A stretch of 64,000 nucleotides of DNA from Candidatus Poribacteria bacterium (GCA_022825825.1 JAJDWA010000022.1:78078-142077); one strand, 5' to 3'. Shown: positions 54,743 to 63,656, numbered from the stretch's first letter. Numbers and translations: made by a program. Notes: generated by a model not told the origin, from the sequence alone.

Positions 54743-56194
54743 ATGATTTGGCACATTGCGAAGAAAGAGATACATCACAATCTCATGACGTTACGGTTCG
54801 TTTTGATGATAATTCTTCTGCCTGTTCTGATGGTGGCGAACGCGCTCATATACGGATTCGGTGATACGGGATACACGGAAGAAATAGACAATTATAATCG
54901 TAAAGTGACACAGAGACTGTTACATATTGAGAGATTCGCCTTGGAAGGTCTGGGAAAATTGGCAATGATAGGCCCAGGCGAAATACCGAAGCGTCCAAAC
55001 CAGTTAACATTTTGTGCCGATGGGGCTGATGAGTCAATACCGCGTTCTATCACAATAGCAGACCGCACAAACTACGGCAGGGGCGGGAACGAGGGAGAAG
55101 CATATAGATGGCGAGAGATGTGGTCCTTAGAATATTTACCTTCAAATCATAGCAGTGACGCAACCACACTTATCAAAATTGACTGGGTCTTTATCGGTAT
55201 TTTCATGAGTTTTTTTGTGATACTATTCACCTTTGACGCCATCGCTGGGGAACGCGTACAGGGGACACTAAGCCTAATGATGTCTAACCAAATCTCCCGA
55301 GGACAGATGTTATTAGCGAAATACTTAGGTGCGTTTTTTACGCTCATGGTCCCCCTCACAATCGGTATCCTGATGAACTTGTTGATTATCTATCTTTCAG
55401 GGAATATCCCTTTTGATTCAGATGATTGGCTACGAATTTTGGGAATGGTAGGGCTTTTTGCGTTGCATATCTCTATCTTTATTTTTTTAGGGCTGTTTTT
55501 CTCCAGTCGGGTATCAAATGCTATAACCAGTTTAGTCTGGCTGCTATTAAGTTGGGTATGTTTGGCATTTATTTTTCCAAGTCTGCTCGGTATTTTTGTT
55601 GGTACTCTTGATCCGATTCCATCAATAGAGGTAATTTCATCGCGTAGACAAACCCAATTGGCAAACATTGAAAATGAATTTCGCCCTTTGGAAATATCGG
55701 AATCAGGTAAGTTAAAACAAGCACCCTCTCCCGATAATCCCGTGGCTACACGTCGTTGGGCTGCCTATCTTACATCCATTGGGGAAACGAAAACCCATAT
55801 AGCGGATAAGTATGTAGACCAGCAATTTAGACAAGTCCGACTCGCTCGCGAACTTACCCAAATCTCTCCAATAGCATGTTTCCAATATGCGATGGAGGGT
55901 CTTGCAAACTCAGGGATTACCAGCTATATGAATTTTGTTAAACAGGTGCGCCGTTACAGACAAACATTTTTAAATTTCATAAAATATGAGGATAGAAGTG
56001 ATCCGGATAGCCTTCATATTTATTTTGTGAGAGAGGGTTTGTCTCAAAAACCAGTAGATCCAGACGCTGTGCCAAGGTTTGAAGAGCGTCCCTCGTATCA
56101 AAACGTCCTTTTCCCCGTCGGCTTGTTAATCCTTTTTAATATCCTATTCTTTACTGCAGCACAACTGTCCTTTCTGAAATGTGATCTCAAGTGA
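54743..56194 (+). CDS. ABC-2 type permease (third of three paralogues)
   Basis: 483 residues, the same architecture again. The conserved loop reads FDAIAGERVQGTLSLMMSNQISRGQMLLAKYLGA. All three proteins begin with a similar phrase (KEI/REF followed by LT-LRF or TSRF). The 291-base gap before the gene (54452-54742) holds no gene, only short direct repeats of the TAACTG/CAGTT kind. Same uncertainty about the ATPase. Confidence 0.85.
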   Translation: MIWHIAKKEIHHNLMTLRFVLMIILLPVLMVANALIYGFGDTGYTEEIDNYNRKVTQRLLHIERFALEGLGKLAMIGPGEIPKRPNQLTFCADGADESIPRSITIADRTNYGRGGNEGEAYRWREMWSLEYLPSNHSSDATTLIKIDWVFIGIFMSFFVILFTFDAIAGERVQGTLSLMMSNQISRGQMLLAKYLGAFFTLMVPLTIGILMNLLIIYLSGNIPFDSDDWLRILGMVGLFALHISIFIFLGLFFSSRVSNAITSLVWLLLSWVCLAFIFPSLLGIFVGTLDPIPSIEVISSRRQTQLANIENEFRPLEISESGKLKQAPSPDNPVATRRWAAYLTSIGETKTHIADKYVDQQFRQVRLARELTQISPIACFQYAMEGLANSGITSYMNFVKQVRRYRQTFLNFIKYEDRSDPDSLHIYFVREGLSQKPVDPDAVPRFEERPSYQNVLFPVGLLILFNILFFTAAQLSFLKCDLK

Positions 56195-56247
56195 GGCATT
56201 GAGGATTTGGACGCAACATTACGGTATTGAACAGTTAATGTTGAACT

Positions 56248-57303
56248 TTAACTTATTGAAAAAACACTCACCCCACCCAACTCGTCACCAACAGCAATAT
56301 ACTGGTCATTCGGGGACCAAACGAGGTTTGTGACCCCCGCTGTCAGAGTGGCTTCATGAACCACCCGAGAACTGCGTCTGCCTTGCAATTCCCAGACGTA
56401 GACTAGACCGTCGGCACCGCCTGAGACCAACAATTTTCCGCTATGTTGAAAACGCACAACGCTAATAAAATCCCGATGCCCGGAAAGCGGAATAGGTTTG
56501 GTACCGGCCGGTCCGCGCCCGGAACAATCCCACACCGTAACATCCAGACCGCCGCCCGTAGCTAAGAATCGACTCGTGGCATCCCACGAGAGTTCTTTCA
56601 CTTTCGTGGGATAACCATACATTTGCAAGTCCTCCCCGGTAGACATAATCCAGAAATGTACGGTCGAATCTTGATCTCCGGTGGCGATGTGTTTGCCGTC
56701 AGGGCTCCACGCAATCACCAATGCTGAACCTTTCCATTCCAATCGGCGGACGGCTTCCGACTGTTGCGGGTCCCACAGCGCGACACCGCCGTAGGTAATC
56801 GAGGCAAGTTGCCTTTCACGCGGTTTCCATTGAATATCAGAAATCGTGCTCTGATGATCGGGATATTCGCGAACCAGATCGCCGACAGCGTTCCAGAGTT
56901 TCAGCTTACGACCAGCGGCAGAGGCGAGTATCGGTTTTTCGCCGCCACTCCAAGCCAGGTGCTCAACCCATGCTGCGCCCCCATCAAGCGAATGGGTCGC
57001 TTCGCCACTTGTGATATCCCATAACCGAATTTTCCCATCTTGTCCTGCGCTTGCAAGCACCTTGCTGTCTGGATGCCACGCGATTGACATTGTGCCGAAT
57101 TCATGCCCTTCGAAGGTCCGGATAACCGCTTGATGACGACCTTCAAAAATTGTCACCGGACCGAGAACCGACGCGGCAGCGATGTATCTCCCATCAGGCG
57201 ACCACGCCAGATCAATGACGTAGTCGCTGATGGTTGCGCTCCAATTTTCGTGCAGTTGAGAGTGCTGGACAAAGCGGTTACTCAGTCTGTTCAAGCGAGA
57301 CAT
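56248..57303 (-). CDS. Cytoplasmic WD40-repeat protein of the metal locus
   Basis: 351 residues from ATG 57303, overlapping the end of the CobW-family gene by 13 bases, so it is co-translated. No signal peptide. About eight WD units (WSPDGRYIAAA, WHPDSKVLASA, WSPDGKHIATG, WDATSRFLATG, FQHSGKLLVSG and others) would give one closed propeller. The translational coupling to a metal-chaperone GTPase suggests that it binds that GTPase or its client. This differs from the two secreted WD40 proteins of the window. Confidence 0.88.
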   Translation of the reverse strand: MSRLNRLSNRFVQHSQLHENWSATISDYVIDLAWSPDGRYIAAASVLGPVTIFEGRHQAVIRTFEGHEFGTMSIAWHPDSKVLASAGQDGKIRLWDITSGEATHSLDGGAAWVEHLAWSGGEKPILASAAGRKLKLWNAVGDLVREYPDHQSTISDIQWKPRERQLASITYGGVALWDPQQSEAVRRLEWKGSALVIAWSPDGKHIATGDQDSTVHFWIMSTGEDLQMYGYPTKVKELSWDATSRFLATGGGLDVTVWDCSGRGPAGTKPIPLSGHRDFISVVRFQHSGKLLVSGGADGLVYVWELQGRRSSRVVHEATLTAGVTNLVWSPNDQYIAVGDELGGVSVFSIS

Positions 57304-58643
57304 GCTTCAAACCCTTCAGTCAATTCGGTCCGGTCGAGGTTGCGTCCGATGAAGATAAGGCTATTGTAGCGCTCTTCACTACCCCACGGACGGTCGGGGC
57401 GCCCGTCGAAGAGCATATGAACACCTTGGAAGACGAATCGGTTTGATTCACCCTTGATGCTCAGAATACCTTTCATGCGGAAGATGTCAGGACCTTTTGT
57501 CCGAAGCAGATCGCCAATCCAATCGTTCAGCCGGTCAGCGTTGAGGTCGCCAGGGGTTGTGATGCCGACCGATGTGACTTCGTCATCATGTTCGTGGTCT
57601 GGCTTAAATTCGCGTTCAACAACTGGCTTGACAAGGGCACCGCTGCCAAAGAGTTGTGCTTGAAATTCGTCCGGGTGATGCTCGGTAAACAGCGCGTAAG
57701 CACCGGTGCGGTCAATCTGCGCGTCAAAGCGTAATTCGTCTGCTGTGAGATTCAACTCAATGAGTTGTCCACTCGGTTGAAGGGTGCCACCCGCCGAAAG
57801 TTCATGCTCATCATCGGAGAAAACCATAACGACTGGCTCAACAGCGGCCTCCAAAGCTTCATCGGTTGACTCATTTACGGGTACCAACGCGAGTTTCATC
57901 GCCGGGTCAGGACCTTCTTGAAGAACCAGTTCATGCGTGCCTGCCGAAAGGTTATAAATACCAGCCCATTCAAAGGGATACTCCGGTTCCATAAACTGCG
58001 GGTCAACCTCCATCGCACGGTCCAGATCGAATCCGCCGACATTGAGAATCTTCTCCATTTCAACCACGGCGTTTTTCGTTCGATAAATCTTCGCTGCACT
58101 GTTCATGTTGCGAATTCTGGCTTCCAGTTGATCTAACTCTCCCTCGGTCACAAGGTCAATCTTGTTCAACAAAATGACATCGGCAAAGGCAATCTGTTCA
58201 CGCGCCTCGTCGCTGTCATCAATGTGCTGCCAAATGTGTTTGGCATCCACCACCGTCGTGACGGAATCCAGTTGCAGTTTCTCCTGCATTTCGGTGTCCA
58301 TGAAGAACGTCTGAGCAACTGGCCCGGGGTCCGCAAGCCCTGTGGTTTCGACCATGATGTAGTCGAACTTATCGCGACGCTTCATCAGATTCCCCAAAAT
58401 ACGGATGAGATCACCGCGCACCGTGCAGCAGATGCAACCATTGTTCATCTCGAAAATCTCTTCTTCGGCACCGATGACCAAATCATTATCAACGCCGATC
58501 TCGCCAAACTCGTTTTCGATAACGGCGATCCGTTTGCCATGGTTTTCGGTGAGAATACGGTTGAGAAGCGTGGTTTTACCAGACCCCAAAAAGCCTGTCA
58601 ACACGGTGACGGGGACTTGATTGTTTAGTATGGCTGTGTTCAT
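57291..58643 (-). CDS. CobW/COG0523 family GTPase (metallochaperone)
   Basis: 450 residues from ATG 58643 with AGGAGAG upstream. Walker A GFLGSGKTT (18-26), the metal-binding CICC (72-75) between two switch regions, NKIDL (about 160-164) and a C-terminal CobW_C domain (about 290-440) are present. The His/Asp stretch DHEHDDE (about 346-352) is another possible metal site. COG0523 GTPases deliver zinc (or cobalt, iron) to client enzymes. Here the substrate-binding protein, the outer-membrane receptor and the histidine-rich protein nearby point to zinc. Confidence 0.93.
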   Translation of the reverse strand: MNTAILNNQVPVTVLTGFLGSGKTTLLNRILTENHGKRIAVIENEFGEIGVDNDLVIGAEEEIFEMNNGCICCTVRGDLIRILGNLMKRRDKFDYIMVETTGLADPGPVAQTFFMDTEMQEKLQLDSVTTVVDAKHIWQHIDDSDEAREQIAFADVILLNKIDLVTEGELDQLEARIRNMNSAAKIYRTKNAVVEMEKILNVGGFDLDRAMEVDPQFMEPEYPFEWAGIYNLSAGTHELVLQEGPDPAMKLALVPVNESTDEALEAAVEPVVMVFSDDEHELSAGGTLQPSGQLIELNLTADELRFDAQIDRTGAYALFTEHHPDEFQAQLFGSGALVKPVVEREFKPDHEHDDEVTSVGITTPGDLNADRLNDWIGDLLRTKGPDIFRMKGILSIKGESNRFVFQGVHMLFDGRPDRPWGSEERYNSLIFIGRNLDRTELTEGFEACLA

Positions 58644-58662
58644 CTTTCTCTCCTTTTTGAAT

Positions 58663-58926
58663 TTAGCCAGCGGTCAAGCTAACGATGTCCGTCTGCTTCA
58701 CCTCCGCCAGCGGTTTGTGAATCTTGTATTGCCGAGGCTTTCCCGGCGTCTCCATGATTGCAATGACCGTTTCAATAGGCGGACAGCCTTCTTCGGTGCA
58801 TTCCAACTGAGTAATCATTATGGAGACATCATCTGATAGATCAAATGCTTGTGAGACCCACGATTTGACTTCGGCAAGTTGCCGTGGGTCACTCTTTTGT
58901 TGCGAATTGAAAAATTTCATCTGCAT
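58663..58926 (-). CDS. Small conserved protein of the metal operon, unknown function
   Basis: 87 residues, first gene of the unit leading to the CobW-family gene (19 bases between them). It has a CTEEGCPP motif (about 43-50) with two cysteines that could bind metal, and an ETVIAIMETPGKPRQYKIHKPL stretch. I cannot name its family with confidence. The position at the head of the operon argues for a direct role in metal handling. Confidence 0.72.
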   Translation of the reverse strand: MQMKFFNSQQKSDPRQLAEVKSWVSQAFDLSDDVSIMITQLECTEEGCPPIETVIAIMETPGKPRQYKIHKPLAEVKQTDIVSLTAG

Positions 58927-58935
58927 CTTTAAGGC

Positions 58936-58959
58936 CTCGTTATATAACTCGTTATATAA
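58936..58959 (-). promoter_or_regulatory. Tandem TTATATAACGAG repeat, candidate metal-dependent operator
   Basis: The 12-mer CTCGTTATATAA (plus strand) occurs twice in direct succession (58936-58947 and 58948-58959), ten bases before the 87-residue gene. It includes the palindrome GTTATATAAC (58939-58948). Zur boxes in some proteobacteria have the form GTTATA-N-TATAAC, so this may be a Zur-like site overlapping the -10 region. Confidence 0.45.
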
Positions 58960-58994
58960 AAGGTTAGGATACCCGATTCTCTTGTAGAAACGGT

Positions 58995-59951
58995 TTATAA
59001 CTCCGATTCCTCAATCAAAGCATGTACAATTGTATCAATATTATGTCGGATCATCCCGATGTAGGTTCCTTCAGGTGTTCCCTCGTTTCCCATAGCATCT
59101 GTGAAGAGCTCACCACCAATCTCTACATCAAATCCTTTTGACTTCACGGCGGCTTTCACCGCTTCGAGACCCCGTGATGAGACGGATGACTCTACAAAAA
59201 TAGCAGAGATACCCCGTTCTGCAATAAACGTCGCCAATTCCTGTACATCAGCGATACCGACTTCTGTCTCGGTGCTAATACCTTGTAATCCGCGTACCTC
59301 AAACCCGTACGCCTTTCCGAAGTAGTTAAAACAGTCGTGCGCCGTCACAAGGACGCGTTGCTGAGATGGCACGCGTTCCACTTGCGACTTTACGTATTCA
59401 TCGAGTTCCATGAGTTTCGTGAGGTAGCGTTCAGCGTTGTTTCGGTACAGGACAGTATTATCGACATCAAATTCACTCAGGGCATCGCGAACCTTGTCCA
59501 CCGCTTGCATCCAAAGCTTCACGTCAAACCATAAGTGCGGATCGTAGAGCCCCTCGTATTCTGGGGGTGTTAGCAGTAGACTCCGATCGACAGCGTCTGT
59601 TACGGCGACCGTCAGGGTATCCTCCAATATATTCGCAAGGATGTCCCCCATTTTTGCTTCAAGGTGCAGCCCGTTATAGAAGATGATGTGTGCTGAACCG
59701 AGCCTTTGAACATCTTTAGGAGTCGGGTTGTAAAAGTGTGGGTCTACTCCAGGTTTCACTATCCCGGTCACCTCAACGCGCGTACCGCCAACATTTTTAA
59801 CAACATCCGTAATCATGCCGATTGTGGTAACAACACGAAGTTTATCGCCTGTGACAGCACCCGGTTGTTCCTTCGGATCACAGCCAGACCATACCAATAT
59901 ACCTATTAAACACACTGAAATGTATATTCTCTGCATAATTTTACTCTGCAT
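58995..59951 (-). CDS. Metal ABC transporter substrate-binding lipoprotein (ZnuA/TroA family)
   Basis: 318 residues from the second ATG (59951); the ATG at 59963 directly touches GGGAG, and a third at 59936 is possible. A 15-base tandem duplication (59929-59958) creates this choice. Lipobox VWSGC near residue 20. The metal ligands are likely the His of GVDPHFYNP, the His of YDPHLWFD, a His in VTAHDCF and a Glu/Asp near the end. No His-rich loop is present, as in TroA/MntA-like members, so Mn cannot be excluded. The permease and ATPase genes are not in the window. It overlaps the gene before when counted from 59963. Confidence 0.9.
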   Translation of the reverse strand: MQSKIMQRIYISVCLIGILVWSGCDPKEQPGAVTGDKLRVVTTIGMITDVVKNVGGTRVEVTGIVKPGVDPHFYNPTPKDVQRLGSAHIIFYNGLHLEAKMGDILANILEDTLTVAVTDAVDRSLLLTPPEYEGLYDPHLWFDVKLWMQAVDKVRDALSEFDVDNTVLYRNNAERYLTKLMELDEYVKSQVERVPSQQRVLVTAHDCFNYFGKAYGFEVRGLQGISTETEVGIADVQELATFIAERGISAIFVESSVSSRGLEAVKAAVKSKGFDVEIGGELFTDAMGNEGTPEGTYIGMIRHNIDTIVHALIEESEL

Positions 59952-59958
59952 AATTTTA
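59929..59958 (-). repeat. 15-base tandem duplication at the start of the metal-binding protein gene
   Basis: CTCTGCATAATTTTA occurs twice without gap, giving KIMQS-KIMQR and repeated ATG codons. Confidence 0.85.
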
Positions 59959-60354
59959 CACATCTCCCGGTTCGCATGCTGGACAGGTCTTACATAGGTG
60001 CCGATTTACAAGGTGTGCGGAGGCGAGTAAAATCCCACCGATACTGTAGAAGACCACTTCAAAAGAGCCTTCAACGGCTGTCCGAGAGATGACGATGAAG
60101 GCCAACGCCACTATCAGTATCAACAATGCTCGCCAGCTTCGGTGGAGTCGAACACCCCACGCTAAACTCCCAATTGCCAGTGCAATTGCGCCAGTGATAA
60201 GGACCAATTCAGCACGTTCAGTCGCAAGAAAACTCAATCCAATCAAAGGTAAAACTACGACTAAAAGCGGCATCGCCATGCAATGGAGTGCACATGCAAA
60301 AGATAGACAGGCGCCAGTATTGTCTACGAATTCTTGACTAAAATATCTTTTCAT
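59956..60354 (-). CDS. MerC-domain membrane protein
   Basis: 132 residues from ATG 60354 with AAGGAG upstream. Four hydrophobic segments (about 12-32, 36-56, 63-95, 100-118). The pair CALHC (21-25) in the first helix is the MerC metal-binding site, and the tail adds CKTCPAC (about 121-127). MerC-like proteins carry metal ions (mercury in mer operons) across the inner membrane. In this setting uptake of zinc or a related ion is more likely than mercury resistance, as no merA or merR is present. Confidence 0.85.
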   Translation of the reverse strand: MKRYFSQEFVDNTGACLSFACALHCMAMPLLVVVLPLIGLSFLATERAELVLITGAIALAIGSLAWGVRLHRSWRALLILIVALAFIVISRTAVEGSFEVVFYSIGGILLASAHLVNRHLCKTCPACEPGDV

Positions 60355-60419
60355 TTTTTCTCCTTAGAAAATTGAGAACGGGGACGGATGATAGAAAGAA
60401 TCGTCCCTGTCCTACAGTT

Positions 60420-62687
60420 TTAAAAATTAAGTTTATACAAGAGTTTCACATTCCGTCCCGGTTCCGGCATTGCCGATTTGATGCGGGACAGATGTTCGCG
60501 ATACGTTGTATCAAAAAGGTTTTCAATCTCGAAAACGACCATGTTCTCAAGCTGCCACCACGAAAAATTGAGATAGCTGCCGATATCATAGACGAGATAG
60601 CCGTCTGTCGGTTCCTCAAATTCACCGAGTCGGGTTTGGCTGCCTGAAAAACGGGATGCGGCATACAAATGCAACGGTGCAGGTGTGTAACTGATGACGA
60701 ATTTACCGTTGAGGGGTGGGACACGCTCCAGTGGTCGCCCACTGGTTTGAATCGTTCCGTTGACGTAACTCATATTGAGCTGAAGATGGACCTGCGGCAG
60801 CACCTCACCGCCTATTTGGATTTCAGCCCCATCCATTATAACATCGTGCCCCATGTATTGATAAATCCACAACCATCCCGCTGCGCCGCTGCCCCACTCT
60901 TTTTCACCGCTGTGCGTCGGAACGAGGTAGTTCTGTATCTGATTCCTGAAAAGGGCAAGATTGAGTCTGAACCTGTCACCTGCGTATTTGACAAAGAGTT
61001 CAGTGCCATAGCCGTTCTCAGATTCCAGATCTACATTACCAATTTCGTAGGAATAGACAGCCAAGTGGGGACCATCGCTGAAAAGTTCCTCAATACCGGG
61101 GGCGCGAAACGTTTTCATCAGGGTCGCTCCAGTGCTCAGCCTATCCGTCCAATGGTAAATTCCAGAGGTAGCCCCGGAGAAACCGTTGAAATCGCGGCGT
61201 TGGACGGTTCCGGCTCGGACAACTGCTCCGGGTCTAAAAGGTTCCGCCCGCCTAACGTCGTAGCGGATAGTCCCCTGTAAGGTGAGTTTGTCAAAGTTAC
61301 GCTGGTTTAGAAAAAATCCTGCCAACGCGAATTCACGGGTGTGCGGTGTCCAGTAAAACCCGCCTGTGGCATGGTCTCGGTACTCACCCCAAATACCCGC
61401 AACGGCGTTGTCTAATACGTGAGCCATCGCTGAGACATTGTACGTTAGCACCCCGAATTCCACACCAAGTGTCCCGTTCGACTCCAACTCTTGATGCTGA
61501 TAACGCGTATAGGCAGTCTGGAGTTTTACCTTTTCAAGCATCCTTGTATTGAAGCGGTATTCCATCTGTCCTTCATAGCGTTGCTTGTCAAGTGCGATGT
61601 TAACCCCAGTCAGATGCCCTTCAGGGGAACCGGGGATGCCGTAATTCGAGCGATAACTGCTTCCAGAGGCACCGATGAAGCCCCACGGTTTAATCAGCGA
61701 GGCACCGCCTGAAAAATTGACGTTTGAAAGGGCAGTGTTTTCGAGGACACCTACCGGCGTTTGTATGTCGGATGCACGCCGCCGATTCCATTCTACATTG
61801 CCCGCAAAGTCACCAATCGGGAACGTAAAACCTGTCGTTCCAGTCAAACCTGAGTTGACAGATTCAGCCTGGAACGTTAGATGCGTATCGAGCCGTCTCG
61901 GTAGAATTTGGGGTATGTGATTGCTTTTGACATTGATGACACCGCCCAATGTGCTTGAGCCGTAAATGAGCGATGCAGGCCCCCGCGTAATTTCAACGCC
62001 CTCGGCAGTCGTCGGATCAATGGATACGGCGTGGTCGGCACTGGAGGCGGATTTATCGCCTGTCCGTTCACCGTTTTCAAGAATGAGCAGCCTGTCACCT
62101 CCCAATCCACGAATAACTGGACGGGCAACCGCACGTCCCATCGTTCGCTGAGAAATGCCGATCTCATCTGCTAATGTGGTCGCCAAGGTCATACCTAACC
62201 GTCTTTGGAGTTCTTCCTCATCCAATGCTAAGTCGGTTGTCTCCTCAAACTGTGAAAGCGTGCGATTTGAACCGTATACCGTGATGGTTTGCAGTTGAAA
62301 TGACAACGCCGCCAATTCAACCTTGAGATGAGGCGTGGAGGCGTTGACATTAACAACCTGTTCAAACCGCTGATAACCAACCTTGAGGAACTGAAGCGTC
62401 TGCTGCCCTTCTGGCACTGCGTCAAACTTAAACCGACCATTTGAATCGGTCCTCACACTTCTCTCAAGGCCCGTAATCTGGACTCTAACGCCACTAAGGC
62501 GAGCATGACTCCGTTCTTCAGTAACTTCTCCTTCCAAAGACTGCGTTGTGTCCGAAGCACTTTGGACCTCCTTGAGATAGCAGAACAGGCATCCTACTAT
62601 TCCAAATACGAACATCAATAGGTGAGGACACTTTCTAAGCGTCCTCACCGTGGGAGACCTGTGCGAACAAGCACAAGTGCTTAACAT
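60420..62687 (-). CDS. TonB-dependent outer-membrane receptor, probably for metal (ZnuD-like)
   Basis: 755 residues. After a long N-terminal signal region (to about residue 43) there is a carboxypeptidase-regulatory-like domain (about 50-125: LEGEVTEERSHARLSGVRVQITG). The plug domain comes next (about 145-260: PVIRGLGGDRLLILENGERTGDKSASSADHAVSIDP), and then the barrel, ending KLLYKLNF with a final aromatic residue. ZnuD-type receptors import zinc. The histidine-rich lipoprotein gene lies ten bases before it and the MerC gene 65 bases after it, supporting a metal substrate. Confidence 0.9.
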   Translation of the reverse strand: MLSTCACSHRSPTVRTLRKCPHLLMFVFGIVGCLFCYLKEVQSASDTTQSLEGEVTEERSHARLSGVRVQITGLERSVRTDSNGRFKFDAVPEGQQTLQFLKVGYQRFEQVVNVNASTPHLKVELAALSFQLQTITVYGSNRTLSQFEETTDLALDEEELQRRLGMTLATTLADEIGISQRTMGRAVARPVIRGLGGDRLLILENGERTGDKSASSADHAVSIDPTTAEGVEITRGPASLIYGSSTLGGVINVKSNHIPQILPRRLDTHLTFQAESVNSGLTGTTGFTFPIGDFAGNVEWNRRRASDIQTPVGVLENTALSNVNFSGGASLIKPWGFIGASGSSYRSNYGIPGSPEGHLTGVNIALDKQRYEGQMEYRFNTRMLEKVKLQTAYTRYQHQELESNGTLGVEFGVLTYNVSAMAHVLDNAVAGIWGEYRDHATGGFYWTPHTREFALAGFFLNQRNFDKLTLQGTIRYDVRRAEPFRPGAVVRAGTVQRRDFNGFSGATSGIYHWTDRLSTGATLMKTFRAPGIEELFSDGPHLAVYSYEIGNVDLESENGYGTELFVKYAGDRFRLNLALFRNQIQNYLVPTHSGEKEWGSGAAGWLWIYQYMGHDVIMDGAEIQIGGEVLPQVHLQLNMSYVNGTIQTSGRPLERVPPLNGKFVISYTPAPLHLYAASRFSGSQTRLGEFEEPTDGYLVYDIGSYLNFSWWQLENMVVFEIENLFDTTYREHLSRIKSAMPEPGRNVKLLYKLNF

Positions 62688-62697
62688 GATGTCCCCC

Positions 62698-63345
62698 TTA
62701 TTCTACTGTTACTGGTATCGGGAGTGCTGCTGTGAAGTCCGGATGATCCCCGTGAAGCAGTTGGAGTTTGATTTCCGTTTTTCCTGCTTTCAATCCTTCG
62801 AGTCCAAACGGTAACGCGTCACCGTGTTCCTCGTGTTCCCCTTCGTGTTCCTCTTCATGACCATGTTCGTCATGTTCCTCTTCGTGTTCATGTTCATCGT
62901 GGTCCAGATGGATATTGATAATAGAGGAATCGTAACCCGACAGACCCAAACTGAAGAATTCCGCTCCGTCATGGTCATGGTCATGGTCATGGTCGTCATC
63001 TTCACCCGGCGGGGCCGCTATTTCATCAAGATGGAGTTCGTTTTCGTCCGCGTCAAGAAAATGTACATGTATCTCAATCTCTTCACCAGCTTTAACGGTG
63101 AGACCGCCTTCATGGTGACCTTGATGTTGATGATAGACCACTTCTCCATTGATTTCCAGGTTAAAGCCGTCGGCATCGGCGTGAAGGGGTGCATCCGCTT
63201 CGTGTTCGTGGTCATGCCCATCATCAACAATGGGGTTGTCATCTTCACCGCAACCGCCCATAAACGGTAGCATTGCTACCAAACTTATTAACATTAATTG
63301 TGAAATAGCGACAGAAAAGTCGCGCCTAAAAAAATAGGTAAACAT
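62698..63345 (-). CDS. Histidine-rich lipoprotein, metal-binding
   Basis: 215 residues from ATG 63345 (TTGGAGAA upstream). Hydrophobic stretch 12-30 ending in MGGC, a likely lipobox. Three clusters rich in His with Asp/Glu follow: DDGHDHEHEADAPLHADAD (about 42-60), DDDHDHDHDHD (about 116-126) and DHDEHEHEEEHDEHGHEEEHEGEHEEHG (about 148-175). Between them are beta-rich stretches. It is probably a periplasmic-facing zinc buffer handing metal to or from the receptor encoded just downstream. Repetitive codons GACCATGAC make it prone to length change. Confidence 0.88.
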   Translation of the reverse strand: MFTYFFRRDFSVAISQLMLISLVAMLPFMGGCGEDDNPIVDDGHDHEHEADAPLHADADGFNLEINGEVVYHQHQGHHEGGLTVKAGEEIEIHVHFLDADENELHLDEIAAPPGEDDDHDHDHDHDGAEFFSLGLSGYDSSIINIHLDHDEHEHEEEHDEHGHEEEHEGEHEEHGDALPFGLEGLKAGKTEIKLQLLHGDHPDFTAALPIPVTVE

Positions 63346-63448
63346 TTGTATTCTCCAATTTTTAAATTTTTAAAATTTTGTAATCTAATGGTGCACAGTA
63401 TGTGCCTATCACTTCTAAAATAGATAGAACTTACACATGCTGCTGTGT

Positions 63449-63570
63449 TGTAGCATAAACTGTTAGTTTGTGCGTAAGGGGCGCAACCTAACAGGATACG
63501 CAGGTTTTTCTTGTAGCATAGGCTGTTAGCCTGTGCGTGTGTGTCTAAAACGTAACCTAACAGGATACGC
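63449..63570. repeat. Two copies of a hairpin-plus-box repeat
   Basis: TTGTAGCATA-AACTGTTAGTTTGTGCGT (63449-63475) and TTGTAGCATA-GGCTGTTAGCCTGTGCGT (63511-63538) form the same hairpin with exchanged base pairs in the stem. Each is followed by CG(C/T)AACCTAACAGGATACG (63482-63501 and 63551-63570). Confidence 0.75.
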
Positions 63571-63656
63571 TACGAAATCCTAACGAGAACCATCGAACAC
63601 ACACAATCAGGCAGCATCTACTACAGAAGCATTACGATATGTTGCAAAGTAGAGAT

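Noticed and set aside
59956..60354. Mercury resistance operon because of the MerC protein
   Set aside because: No merA, merR, merT or merP nearby; all neighbours are zinc- or metal-uptake-type genes.
60669..61280. 203-codon plus-strand ORF opposite the TonB-dependent receptor
   Set aside because: Antisense shadow in a GC-richer region; the receptor frame has plug and barrel features from end to end.
62824..63270. 148-codon plus-strand ORF opposite the His-rich protein, rich in Val, Met and Phe
   Set aside because: It is the complement of the GAC/CAT repeats. The His-rich reading has a signal peptide, ribosome site and operon context.
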